From Sipunculus nudus (Eukaryota > Annelida > Sipuncula > Golfingiida > Sipunculidae), in the NCBI GenBank assembly GCA_026874595.1, contig CM049307.1, forward strand, positions 49,877,178-49,941,177: a DNA stretch of 64,000 bases, in the 5' to 3' direction. How positions within the stretch are numbered: the first letter of the stretch is position 1; each line of letters starts with the position of its first letter. This document shows, piece after piece, positions 36,134 through 51,740 of this stretch. Position numbers and translations under genes: made by a program. The notes under the pieces were generated by a model. That model worked only from the letters and a program-made list of their open reading frames with translations, was not told the origin of the DNA and did not search any database.

Positions 36134-37619
36134 TCTACAAAATCTGCTTGACTGTTAAGTCGTTCAACTTATAAAAAATATGTTTGATAAGACTTCGCAG
36201 CTCAGATGGTTCTAATAATGTGATATGTGTGGGATATCATTGCCCCATGGTACTTCAAGAGGGTACCTTTCAAAAAGGAAGCTTTATTCTTGAAGAAACT
36301 GGAGAGATGGGTCTCACAGGAGACTGTATTGATGTTGACACTGGAGCGATCATGTTCAGTCAGATGTGGAATGAATTTCACATTGTGAGTTGGTGAAGTG
36401 GTACACTAGTTCAGATATATGAATAATGGACCAGACTGTATGGTCAGGTGTAACTCATACGTACAAGGCGCGGAGTACAAAAACACACCTCGTAGAATGT
36501 ATAGTGTGTCGGAAGCCCTGTGAGGATCTCCAGTGAAGACTGCATCTTTTTATAAAAAGCTTCAACTGCCATTGTACTGTCTGCTCTCTATGCTCTCTCT
36601 GTTTCGCATCAACAATATCAAATGCATGCCTGGCTGCAGTATGCTCAGCCCACATGATGAATGTGCACATGTAAAATAGACTATGGGGGGCCAGTGCACC
36701 GCGGCGGTTTAAGCAGAAGATTCGTGCATACAAGTCTAGTGATGACATTGTATTGGAGGATATACCCTCTAGGACTGTCCTGTCTTTTGGATATTTCTCA
36801 TTCATGTAAATATGATAATCAGAAATTCAATAGACTTTTTTAAGATCATCATCCCTTGTCATGTGATTTTCATCATCCTCATTTTCTGGACAATGCTGCC
36901 TATTTTTGTGTCTCCAATTTGATATAAAAAATAATAATAATAGAAGAAAGTTGAGTTATTTTCACAGAATTTGACAAAGTATCCAGTGATTTGTTGGTAC
37001 ATGGCACATGAAAAATGATAATTTTAAAATTAAAATGAAAAAAATACTTCTTGGTATAATTGACATAAAACTTCCTTTCTCTTATGTGTTGTTTCCACAA
37101 TACACTCCAAGCATGCAGTGATTTACAGTAGTTTTCCTACCATGAATTAAAACACACCTGTCTTAATCATTACAAACAGGAAAGAGGAAATATTATACCA
37201 TTGAAGGAAAAGTTTGGATGTAATTTTGGTTGGAAGTTAAGGCATTGTACTTCAAAGCATAAATAATCTGTTTGCATGATGAAAACTTAGCCGCAGTGAT
37301 TTGTAGTGTGTGATTTCAAGTATTATATTTAACCAATTATAGGAAATAACCAAGAATGGGAGATTCCCCAAAGCAACTTATCAGCTATATAAAGTTATCT
37401 TCATGTTCACATGAAAGACAGTGCCACCTGTGGGTGGTGAATTTAAATTTTATCACATACACTAATGTACAAACGTTTCCTTACCAGACACATGCACATA
37501 CATGCAGAAGAAAAAAAAAGGAGTATATCGTAAACTCTACCAAATTGCATTTCATGGTTCATCTTGCTATTGCTCAATCATTATAGAGTCTGTTACCCAG
37601 ATTTTATCATTATAATTAA

Positions 37620-37962
37620 GGCCAAACCAAAGGTTTGTTTCTCAGGCACTTTTTTTTCAGAAATTAATACGTTCAGGCAATTATTCACCTTTTATAATTA
37701 AGGGTTTGTTTATACTTTCATATATGATTAAGGGACAGCATGATAATAACATAATTGTCTTGCAAAACAGATATAAACACAACATAACAGTTAAAGGGAA
37801 CTTTTATCAAAATTTTATCATTTTATTTTCTTGAACAAATGTCCGAGTGGCAGGAGCTCATAATCGTTACACCTGTACTGAATATTAATACAAATGTTTT
37901 TACTCGTGTGTCGAAATTGACGCACGCGGTGCCTGGGCAACCAACCATTATAATTACTGGCC
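37620..37962. mobile_element. GGCC-ended MITE, copy 2 (PIF/Harbinger-like)
   Basis: 343 bp, beginning GGCCAAACCAAAGG and ending TTACTGGCC, flanked by TAA on both sides (37617-37619 and 37963-37965). 'TTTCTCAGGCAC' near the left end pairs with 'GTGCCTGGGCAA' near the right end. The interior is diverged from copy 1 at 33379-33717. It lies in the presumed 3' UTR of the Meteorin-like gene, so it may be transcribed. Confidence 0.7.
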
Positions 37963-38894
37963 TAAGTTGTACATATTTTAATTGCAGCTGAAATCAGCTG
38001 AAGGAAACATTGTATTCATCGTTGTCCATACACACCGGCGGGCCGGTTACTGACTGAGATGTGATAATTTTTGAGCTTATGAACTCAATGCAAGCATAAT
38101 TAACTCGGAAAATCACATTCAGTACAAGAGTTTAGGCCAGTTTGGTCTCATTTTAGGCTGTATTGTAGACGCACCGTGCATTTCTAGCCATGAAACCTAT
38201 GATGTATTCTACAATATGTACAACGATTAAAAGGTGGTATAAATGTCTTCATATGGATATTGTCTTTTACTAGATATATGTACCCACCTTTCATGTGATT
38301 TTGCCCAAGTCAAATATTCAAAGATTGTTAGTTTAGTTCACCATTTATGGTTTTGTAATTCTGAAAAAAAATTAAGCTTCTAAAGATCACTTTTCGTAAC
38401 TGCAGCTAAGTAGTCATTATCTCGTTAATCACCATTATATTCAGATGAAAGTCATGAAACGAGGCTAATCCTGCATGGAATATGCAGTTGAAGGACCAGT
38501 TCACTTCACTCAATATTGCAATTCTGCACAGAAAAAGTATTTTGAATTCATTTTTGAGCAAGACATTTGGTGTGAGCGTTTTATGTCTCTCGATAATGCT
38601 ATACGTTCCAAATTGGAATTAACGTCGATTTCTCGGTTGTTTTCTAGCTGCGTTTCATTATGTCACGTGATCGTCCTTGTGATAAGATATTTCAAATGAT
38701 TCTCAAGAATTATCTTTCTTATCAGTAACCAATTAATTGTAGTGTGAGGATTTTTTTTTTTTAAATCGGGAACACATCTACTTGCGCATGATTCTCATTC
38801 AACAGATTTATTTTTTCATTTCATTTTGTTACAATTACATGTTTGTATATATGTGATATTTGTTGTTCCAGAAAGCTGATTGTAAATTAGCTTG

Positions 38895-38900
38895 AATAAA
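38895..38900 (+). terminator. Candidate polyadenylation signal AATAAA
   Basis: First canonical AATAAA downstream of the stop codon. A T-rich tract begins about 10 bases after it, a typical downstream element. It lies 2.76 kb past the stop, so the assignment depends on a long 3' UTR. Confidence 0.33.
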
Positions 38901-39232
38901 TGCATACAATGTTTTTTTCCTGTTTCTTTGTTATGCATTTATGAATGGTTATTCAGGAAACAACCTGTGATAATTCCGTTTAAGATCTGATAAAAAAAAA
39001 AAATTTGTTTTGCTTTCAGATCTGATAAAAAGAATTTTTTTCGCACACTGTTGTTTCTTATCGGATAATATAATGAAACCGGATTACTGTGCAATAAAAC
39101 TATAACTCTAGGGGCGGATTTTTTGGAGGTGGGTACAGGCTTAATAGAAAAAAAACACGTTTCATAAACGTTTACGCCGAATTTTGGGTCTCATCGTTTT
39201 CTATCCCAGATTACACCGTAACTAACTTAAAC

Positions 39233-39730
39233 CAGGGTTGCCAGCGGTCAATAAAAAGTCGGGGAAAAATAATTTTTCCATGGTCAGGGAAAAGTCAGGG
39301 AATTTCAAGATATTTGGGGAAGTTTGGGTGGTGGGAAAGTCAGAGAACGTTTGATGGCTATGTCGATCGTAGTTAGTTATCAGGTTGATATAATTTGGTA
39401 TTCCTTATAAAAATGTGGTAAGTTTGCAGATTTGATCTTGTTTCTTTTTAATTTTTGCGTAAAAAAAATTAAGATTGGTGATGCAGAGTATGGATACACA
39501 TCATATAATACCAACAATTAATGATGGACCAATCCTGTTTCTAGGTATAGTAATATTAAAACAGGAGGATCTGATGTAGGATTCTTGTGCCTAACGTTTT
39601 GAGTTAGGTTGGCTGTAACCTTTTTTTTTACCAAATTCAAAATCCGCGTGATGATTTATCCTTTGAAACCAACTGAAAATCAGGGAATTGTCGGGGATTT
39701 TTTTTTCAGAATCGGCTGCTGGCAACCTTG
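39233..39730. mobile_element. Possible hAT-like non-autonomous element
   Basis: Left end CAGGGTTGCCAGCGG and right end (complemented) CAAGGTTGCCAGCAGCC form diverged inverted termini about 0.5 kb apart. CAGGGTTGCCA-type ends are common in hAT elements. 'gtcaggga' and 'gtcgggga' motifs repeat near both ends. I could not find an 8-bp target duplication, so limits and class are tentative. Confidence 0.4.
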
Positions 39731-43198
<3,468 letters not shown>

Positions 43199-44684
43199 TT
43201 TACGTAGGATCTTTTGACAAAAAAAGTCGCCGCCTTCGGCTTGACTTTATGGCCAGCTTTTCAGTGTCACGTGACCTAGAAAAATCAAAGGTCAGCGGTT
43301 TGATCTGAGATTTAATTTTAATCCAATACAACAGTTTTCATTACGCAAATTAAGCAGGTAATTGTTTAAGAAATGTATTTATTCTCTCGCATATACTAAA
43401 GGATGTTTGCATGTATATAGGCCTAAGCGGTGGGACACAAAGTTTTAATATTAAGGACCATTTTTCCTTGTTTGAACATTTATAATGCTACTTTTTGAAG
43501 ACAATATGAATCTGCAGTCACAAGCATTGGTCTCAGCAGCGCCAGGGAGCATTAAAGGGTCACAATCAGGAGTAATATCATACCTATTCTTTCACACTAT
43601 ATTCAATTTGCTTTATACACAAATTTCCCAACAGATCCAAGCACACAGTCTCAGTACCTCGCATGTTTAATACCTTGTTATGACTCGGTGTGTTGATAAA
43701 CACAGCCCACGTGTCTGTTTACCAAAACGATTTAAGGTCGCCTGACGGGAGGTCCGATTGTGAGCCGCAACACACGATGTTTCAACATGTATTACATTTT
43801 TGGGCTAAGTCACTCAGGGCTTCTCATGATTGACACGGGTTGTGGCCCTGGCGATGCACGCACTATTTTAATGTTGAAACCTGTGATCGCTACCGGTCCA
43901 CGGTAAACTCTAGATAACAGGAGTAAGCAAACGATACCAGGGCAATATTTTGGCAGGTACAAATTTATTTTAAATGGAAGATGCTATTTTTCGTGTTAAT
44001 ACAACCTGCATTATAGGTGATTGGTCCCTTAATGATTTTTCTATTTCTGCAATATCGGAATGCTCTTCCCTACAGAGACATTATAAACTAGAAATCTGCA
44101 TTCCAAGGAATGAAAGAATCCGCCATGCAGGTGTGGGGGGGGGGGGGGGGGTAAAAAAAAACCGGGGGGTGCAACCAAAACCGTGTTTGTATTCACTTAT
44201 TCGTCATATTCCAAACTGCATTAGTGCATAAGTGACTCTACATTTGTGAATATCCCTTGAGTCCGGATCATGTGGCGGATCTACACCATACTCTTCATTA
44301 GCCATTTCCAAATATAACTTGAAAGATTCATATGATGCCTTACAGGTTTTCGTGAGTTATATTGTGAACAAACACAACCACACACTCACGAACCGGGGGA
44401 TGAAAGATTACCTTCCTGGCGGAGGTAATTAACGAATTAAACACTAAAGCCATGGGCATATGTTAGAATTATGGAATGGCAACGATCTCGATCGCTTAAT
44501 TAGAACATGTGGGGGACAATCAACAGGAGTACTGACAGAAGAGCCCCCGAGGCAAGTACCATTCCCCCCCCCCCCGCCCACCCGTTCCCATGAAAGAATT
44601 CAGCAATAAACTGGAGACTGACAATTATGACAATTCACTGAGGCAATTGACGCATATATACCTGATTAATCTTCTCTTAATGAA

Positions 44685-45075
44685 GTGCAACTGAGAGACA
44701 ATAAGGGGTCAATATATGAAGAAAATATAAACTGGATGACAGATATATATCGAAACAACGATGTTAAAAATAATGCATGTTATTGGTCTTTTAAAATTTG
44801 GTGTGACGATCCTAAATTTCTCTATATGAACTGCATAACTGAGAGAATATTAAAGAAAATATGTATAAACTATAAGCTCGATGACTGGATTATTTTGAAA
44901 CGACTATAATCAAATAATACTTGTTAGTATCCCAATAAAATGTGAGTGTGCTGTTTTCAATATGCATTACATATATAACTGAGAGATTATCTGGGACAAT
45001 ATGAAGGAACTATCAGCTGGATGACAGAAATATATCGGAAAGACCATGTTAAAAATTATGCGTTTTATTCCACAT
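44685..45075. repeat. Three diverged tandem copies of a roughly 150-bp unit
   Basis: 'aactgagaga..' followed by 'aaactggatgacagatatatatcg' and 'atgttaaaaataatgc' recurs at about 44690, 44838 and 44978. Copies are diverged by substitutions and small gaps. The 74-codon frame at 44685-44909 crosses two copies and is not supported as a gene. Confidence 0.65.
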
Positions 45076-45496
45076 AAAAGTGAATAGGAGAAAGGCACTT
45101 CGTTCACCACTCGTAAGAAAGGAAGTACGACCTGTAGTGAGTAGGGTACCAGTCTAAGTTGAACCCGGTGTACTGATGGTGTCCCGTGAACCGTATCGCT
45201 CTCCGCCGAAACCTGATGGTCTGATCATATACGTTTATGTATCCTTTATATCTTTACCTTATAATAAAGCAAACGAGGGAGTTTCATGATTGTGTGCTTC
45301 CAGCATGATTTACAACACAAATATAGCTGATCACTCTCAGTGGTTCTGGACCCTTTATTACATATTAATGATGTTCTGGCAAGCATATGTAATTGGCATA
45401 TTTACCATGTGTATATTTCAGACATGTCAATATTGAAACTAGTTTACTCATACACGCAAGCGGTTGTATCATTACGGGTTTAAATTTGACAAATCA

Positions 45497-45514
45497 CCCC
45501 CCCCCCCCCCCCCC
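45497..45514. repeat. Poly-C tract (18)
   Basis: Uninterrupted run of C. Confidence 0.93.
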
Positions 45515-45799
45515 ACAATGCACACATACAAAAACGCACACACAATTAAGCACAGCACGCTTTCACCCACACATACACATGCATGCAAGCATAAATGCTA
45601 ATTGTTCACCGTACGCACTTTTAGAATTCTACATAGATACAATAGATGCTATATGTGATGTGTATGTATATGTATATATATACTGGCAGTAAGTAAATTA
45701 CTAGTATATACTGAGGATAATTATAATGAGGATGGTCCAGTTTCTGTTATCTTCTTTTTTTTCTCCTTCTTTAAACTATTATTGCTTCTACTACTACTT

Positions 45800-45809
45800 A
45801 TAATAATAA

Positions 45810-45855
<46 letters not shown>

Positions 45856-45889
45856 TGTAACAATAATAATAATAATAATAATAATATAA
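45800..45889. repeat. (AAT)n microsatellite
   Basis: AAT triplets with two short interruptions near 45820 and 45857. Confidence 0.92.
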
Positions 45890-45999
45890 TCTATATATAA
45901 AAACCTACAGGTGGATAACGATACATGATCTGACGATACATTTGATATTCCGATGTATACGTCTACTATACTACTAATAATATTAAAGATGATGATATA

Positions 46000-46205
46000 A
46001 TTTCTGGTACAAAAGACGATACTGCACATATTCTGACACTTGCTCACGATATAATTAACCCAATACGATACTACTTCTGGTACTACTACTACTACTAATA
46101 ATAATGATGATGATGATGATGATGATGATATAACATCTTGTACAAAAGACGATACTACACATATCCTCACATTTCGCTCACGATATAATTAACCCAATAT
46201 GATAA
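46000..46205. repeat. 78-bp duplicated segment separated by trinucleotide runs
   Basis: 'gtacaaaagacgatactgcacatat..gctcacgatataattaaccc' at 46008-46080 recurs at 46140-46204. Between them lie TAC, AAT and GAT triplet runs (46080-46130). Confidence 0.75.
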
Positions 46206-46424
46206 CCACCATGTTTATTATATAGTTCAGAATCAAAACCTTTGTCTTTCCTGATACATTGGAAAATAACCACTTGCAGACTTTATATGCCGTTAAACTA
46301 GTTCCTGGCCAATGACGCTGCATCTGACACGCCTTGTGGCGCTGATAGACTATATTTTTTTTTGGAAGTGGCTTGTAATCAGATGATTAACGTATTGACA
46401 CAGGTACAAATACCGATACCATAC

Positions 46425-47060
46425 TAACGATATACCGATACGATACTGACAATATACCGATACGATACTGACGATATACCGATACCATACTGACGATATA
46501 CCGATACCATACTGACGACATATACCGATACACTACTGACAATATACCGATACCCTACTGACGATATACCGATACCATACTGGCGATATACCGATACCAT
46601 ACTGACGACATATACCGATACACTACTGACGATATACCGATACACTACTGACGATATACCGATACCATACGATATACCGATACCATACGATATACCGATA
46701 CCATACGATATACCGATACCATACTTACGATATACCGTTATCATACTGACGATATACCGATACCATGCTTACGATATACCGTTATCATACTGACGATATA
46801 CCGATACACTACTGACGATATACCGATACACTACTGACGATATACCGATACACTACTGACGATATACCGATACCATACGATATACCGATACCATGCTTAC
46901 GATATACCGTTATCATACTGACGATATACCGATACCATACTGACGATATACCGATACCATACTGACCATATACCGATACCACGCTGACCATATACAGATA
47001 CCATACTGACCATATACCGATACTACGCTGACCATATACCGATACCATACTGACGATTTA
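46425..47060. repeat. 22-bp tandem array (GATATACCGATACCATACTG family)
   Basis: About 29 units, mostly 22 bp, with 17-bp units lacking the CTGAC segment clustered at 46668-46725. Variants change the central CCATACT to CACTACT or TTATCAT. Since 22 is not a multiple of 3, minus-strand open frames rotate reading frame every unit (YGIGIS / RYIVS / VSVYR) and are not genes. Confidence 0.9.
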
Positions 47061-47198
47061 CCAATACGATATGCTGCAACATTATGTATCGGTGCAACGG
47101 TCTATCATTATACAGACCAAGAGTAAACGTGGGCTTTGAAAAACTAAAGGCATGTGCACGCACCTGTTTGCCTGCTGTTCCATTACCAAAAGAAAAAT

Positions 47199-47290
47199 GT
47201 CTACAAGTTAACCATAACACACGACTCGCTTAACATCGCTGAAAGAACAACTTCGACAAGTAAACCATAACATACGAGTAGTTTAACATT
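47199..47290. repeat. Short diverged direct repeat
   Basis: 'caagttaaccataacacacga.tcgcttaacat' at about 47204 recurs as 'caagtaaaccataacatacgagtagtttaacat' at about 47258. Confidence 0.6.
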
Positions 47291-49798
47291 GTATCAGGAC
47301 CTGGTGAACCCAATCTGGTGCGATACAGCTGCCGCCGTTTGTTTGGTCTTTGACTGTAAACATCTTTGATGAAAGTTTTTGATGTCAGTTCCGAATTCGA
47401 AATTGGCTTAACAAAAAAGTCTATTGTGTATCAGAAAAACAAGGATGTTTTTACGGCATGTTGAAAGCAGAAAGTTTGTGTAGATACAGCCATCTCCATA
47501 ACATTTATAAATGATTGACTGTATACTTTGTTAACTTCTTTGTTTGCTTTCTAATTGTTTAATTTTAAGTAAATAATATCTACACCATGGGGCGATTTTT
47601 TTTTCGTGGCTGTTATTTGGTTGGTTTGTTGTTTATAGTTTGTCTTTAGCAACGTTTACTCAACACGTTATGAACCGGTTTTGATAAAAAATATTTAATT
47701 TTGCTTAATACTTAATTAAACATCAATGAAGATATGAGTTATAAATTTGGAAGTAATCTGCATGGAACATCATGATGAGATAATTCCTTATATATCATGG
47801 CGAGAAAAGGCCATATATTTATCTCACTCATTGGTAAACTATATAGGGCCGCCCTTGTTCTATCCCGCAGAGAAGACCTGTGATTCAACCTCAACCACAA
47901 GGGATTTATTGTTTCTATATCTTTTTACGGATGAACGGATTTTTATATTAATTTATAGGGCTATAGGATAAAATCCATGAAGCTATCAGTTAAACTTTGG
48001 GAATTAAACTATTGTCGAATAAGGAGACGAACTTATCTTTGTATTAAATTCGATTTCAGATATATTACATTTACACCATTCAGTGCAGCATTGTGTTTAT
48101 GTTATAATCACTCGGACGGACGGACCCCTTCGGAGTCATTTTATATTCATTTTTTTTCTAACAGATCCGTTAATCTACTTAATCTTAAATGCATGCCTCG
48201 GTCTTCGTGTCCCGGCGAATATACATCTATATACTCAGACAAGATTACACTTCATGACCCATCCGTTGTCGAACCTTGCGTTGCATGGTTCCAGGTATGT
48301 ATGTAGATTAGGAAGCGCAGTAAATACTCAGAGTTATTGTACTTTAAGTGCATGTCAAAATCCGCCAAGTTTCATGGTATTCCAATACTTTGATACAATA
48401 TACCCAAACATACGATAAAGTTTCGATATGCATACGATAAATGCACAAATTATCTGACTTGCACGAATAGATTTAATTTCGTTCTCGCTCGCAAATATAT
48501 CATTAATGACGGTTTATTAAAAAAATATGCAAGTTCTTTGCAATTGCTGTATATATTTATACGAAATGTCAGTGCAGTGCCCCGATAACTTATAAAGACA
48601 GATATTCACTTACGTTTTCTATAACTTGATGTGATTTCTAGCGTATACTATGCTTACATATTTATGTTCTGTAGGGAATTCCTTTAGAGAAAAATTCTGA
48701 TAACGCCTCTGTGATGGATGTATCAGCTTGGTTTTACAAGCTGTTGGATAGCAAGATACATGTGTCAATGTTTCGAAAAGAAAAACCATGTATATATAAC
48801 CTCAAGTGGTTGGTTACTTTGTCGGGCCCCCATGCACATGTTGTAAACAAACGCATATATATAAACAAGACGAAGAGTCTGCATGCATGTGTGCTGCGGG
48901 ATCGTGGGTTTTCTGGTCTGTTTTCATAAAAGATTCGAGGAATCATCTTTATAGTTAATCGTTCTATATAAAAAAAAATAGGTCACTTTAAACATGCACC
49001 ATGGCACAGATAAAAAAGGATTTACTATATAGTGGCAGTCGTCTTTTAACATAATATATGCTCATGCAGAAGTATAGGGTAAAGAAAAAAAACGAAACGC
49101 AAAATCAAGCTTTGATTTTCGGTATTTATAAGCGTTGCATGTTATTCATTCCCCAGAATTTTTGGTTGAAAAGTTAGGGGATGTATACCCACTGCGCCCC
49201 CTCCAAATCCACCTATGAAATCAGTTGTAAAGATTTTGCCCAACATGGGATTTATATTATACCCGGAATCTGTTCAGGCCTTTCATTCCGATAGATCGCG
49301 TTGAAAATGAGTGTTTAATGAAAGATAGATCGGGATGAAAACGAGTGTTTAACCTTCGTTAAAGTAGGCTTCAAGTATCTGTGGAGGCCGCTGAAATGTA
49401 CCTATTCAAATGTTGGTTTCGGGCTCATTTCATTGTTACCGGTACTAACTTCAAGACTCCTTTGCTGGTATTATGCATGGCCACAAATCGGCTGTGACAA
49501 AATGTCGGGTCAATGCCGCACAATGCGCTTCATTTGTATTCGGCACTTCTCGGCCGAGTAAGCGGCCCCGGGCGGGTTCGTTCGAGTGTGTATGGCGACT
49601 TTACGCGGTCACAAGCGGTCCCTGTAGCCCGAATAAGTTAATGTTCGAAGATAACATGTCGGATATACCGTCCACGAGAATGCTAAAAAATGCTCTGTTT
49701 AAGGCGTTATTATAGATTATTCATGTACTTAATATTAAATTTTGTTTGCATCTTTAAATTTATTCATTTACTAAAATTTATTCATGAGACCAATATCA

Positions 49799-49799
49799 A

Positions 49800-49861
<62 letters not shown>
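49799..49861. repeat. (CT)n microsatellite
   Basis: About 30 CT dinucleotides with one T-for-C change near 49815. Confidence 0.94.
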
Positions 49862-49864
<3 letters not shown>

Positions 49865-51162
49865 AAGTACGAATTTGATCAAGCAGATAAACAGTTCCAT
49901 TGGTATAGCACTTGGAAAGAAAACCAGCCATTTAGTCATTTTGTTTTATGTGTTTTAAGTGCATGCATGTACAATGTTAGGAGAAAGACCACTACTCATA
50001 TTTATATATAACAATTAACATGGTTGTCATGTTTAAGCAAGATGCTCTCAAAGTCAAGCATATAACTAAATCATAATTAGATTTTTTTCCAGTTTTATTC
50101 CTTATCATCCAAACGAACATATAGCACGTGCATATAATTTCTTAAACCCATTATCATATATGTAAAATCAGTTTTCAATCCTTATTTCAGCACATATAAT
50201 ATTCATTTTCCCTATATCATTAAAGACCAATAACAGACTCTTTTTCGGCTCGCACAGTGTAATCTTTAAATGTGAGGGCATCATATTTCAAAACCGTCTA
50301 TCTATATGTTGGTTTAATGCTATAGATGAAATGACCGTATAATAACAAAAGGTATCAACCGAGAAAGCCAATAATCAATCCGTTTTGTGACACATCCATG
50401 CAGTTTATGTATATTTATCCAGAGAAAGAGCCTATATGTATATACACAATGAGTTAAATGGTGCATGCATGTCTATTATTTTCATTATAATAGGTGCCAA
50501 TGTATGTAACAATAAATGCTGTCATTAGGGTTTCCGCTGTACTTCAAAGCCAGAGTCACAGGACTTACAGCTAATATACTCTATACACGAACAATTAATC
50601 TAAAGTTGCCGGAGTAGAAAATACATGAAAGTAAAATTTACAGTTATTGCTGCTTTAACACATATTACATGACGATCGAAAGTCACATACATGTAATTTC
50701 ACTGCATATAAAAAGGAACAATTTTTTTCTTCTTTTTGATCGGATACATTGAAATCTTGACTATACTGAATGTATATGTACGAAGCCACTTTTCCGGAAG
50801 AACGGGTATTGGAGAAGTATATACAAGCTGTCGTTATATTTTACCGCAAGGAAGTTAAGGTATACCAGTTCATGAGCACTACTCAACACACATTTGTATA
50901 CATGTATTTGTTGTATTATATTTGTCCTATTTGTAAGATTAAAAGAAGAAAGTATTTTTATCAGTAAATATAAATGATAATTCTGATTTCTTTACAACCT
51001 ATATATAAAACCTAACACACGTTTATATATACAATGTATATATAAACATCTGGTAAATTTCTCTAATTAATGGTAGTGTTAATCTGATACGGCTATACAT
51101 GTTTTAATAGATTTCAAAGTTCATTCGAATCTTATACGCGAACGGATATTCTCATTTTATAC

Positions 51163-51163
<1 letters not shown>

Positions 51164-51208
<45 letters not shown>
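51164..51208. repeat. (TA)n microsatellite
   Basis: About 22 TA dinucleotides. Confidence 0.93.
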
Positions 51209-51210
<2 letters not shown>

Positions 51211-51660
51211 GCTGCGTTGAACACCAGGGAAAAGAACAAAATAATTTGCTGACGATCAATGCATGTCTTGTATTCAAGTAAAATTCATGTATAACCGCTC
51301 CTGTAGTCTTGGGGTAGGGCACACGGCTCAAAGCATGCTAGTACATGATGAGTAGCGTCTTGTTTATTAACGGTAACCCCCTCCCCCGCCCCCCCCCCCC
51401 CCTCCTATCGGCCTAGGATGAGCGCGCTGTACCCTTATGGTAAGTATTCAAAACGACGTCTACTTAAACATATATAATCTTATGAATCCCGGCTTACTGC
51501 ACTGCTCTCTATTCCGTTAATTTTGGCATACATTGCTGTCTCAATGAAAATGATTAAATTTTAAAATAATAATACAAGAAAAGCATGTATAGATACATAA
51601 ATGGATATTTACATGTCCAAAATAATGTTTATAGAAAGTTTATATATTAGAAATATATAG

Positions 51661-51740
51661 GGGTAGGACGTTGCCTGTTGAGGTTAAGGCGTTTAGGTCT
51701 TCGGAGTTGATGGTGTCTGGTTCGAACCGCGCTGGTGTCT
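51661..51740 (+). repeat. tRNA-like sequence, probably SINE fragment
   Basis: Contains GTTGAGGTTAAGGCG (A-box side) and GGTTCGAACCG (51719-51729, B-box side), resembling a tRNA D-arm and T-arm. Acceptor strands do not pair convincingly, so a SINE or tRNA relic is preferred. Confidence 0.42.

Larger units (their letters stand above)
36134..38900 (+). other. Probable long 3' UTR of the Meteorin-like gene
   Basis: There is no AATAAA between the stop codon and 38895, only weaker ATTAAA variants near 37146 and 38225. Low CpG continues to about 37.8 kb, as in the introns, then rises. A MITE (37620-37962) lies inside. An open frame at 36184-36396 has no recognisable similarity and no start or splice support, so it is treated as UTR. 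The true end could also lie earlier, at a variant signal. Confidence 0.4.

Noticed and set aside
36184-36396. 70-codon frame just after the Meteorin-like stop
   Set aside because: No similarity to the Meteorin C-terminus, which is already complete at C304 and LD307; it lies in the presumed 3' UTR.
45101-45200. Possible tRNA near 45.1 kb
   Set aside because: A GAACCCGG word resembles a T-arm but no D-arm, anticodon stem or acceptor pairing could be drawn.
46424-47220. Minus-strand open frames rich in YGIGIS and RYIVS
   Set aside because: By-product of a 22-bp tandem repeat that rotates the reading frame each unit.
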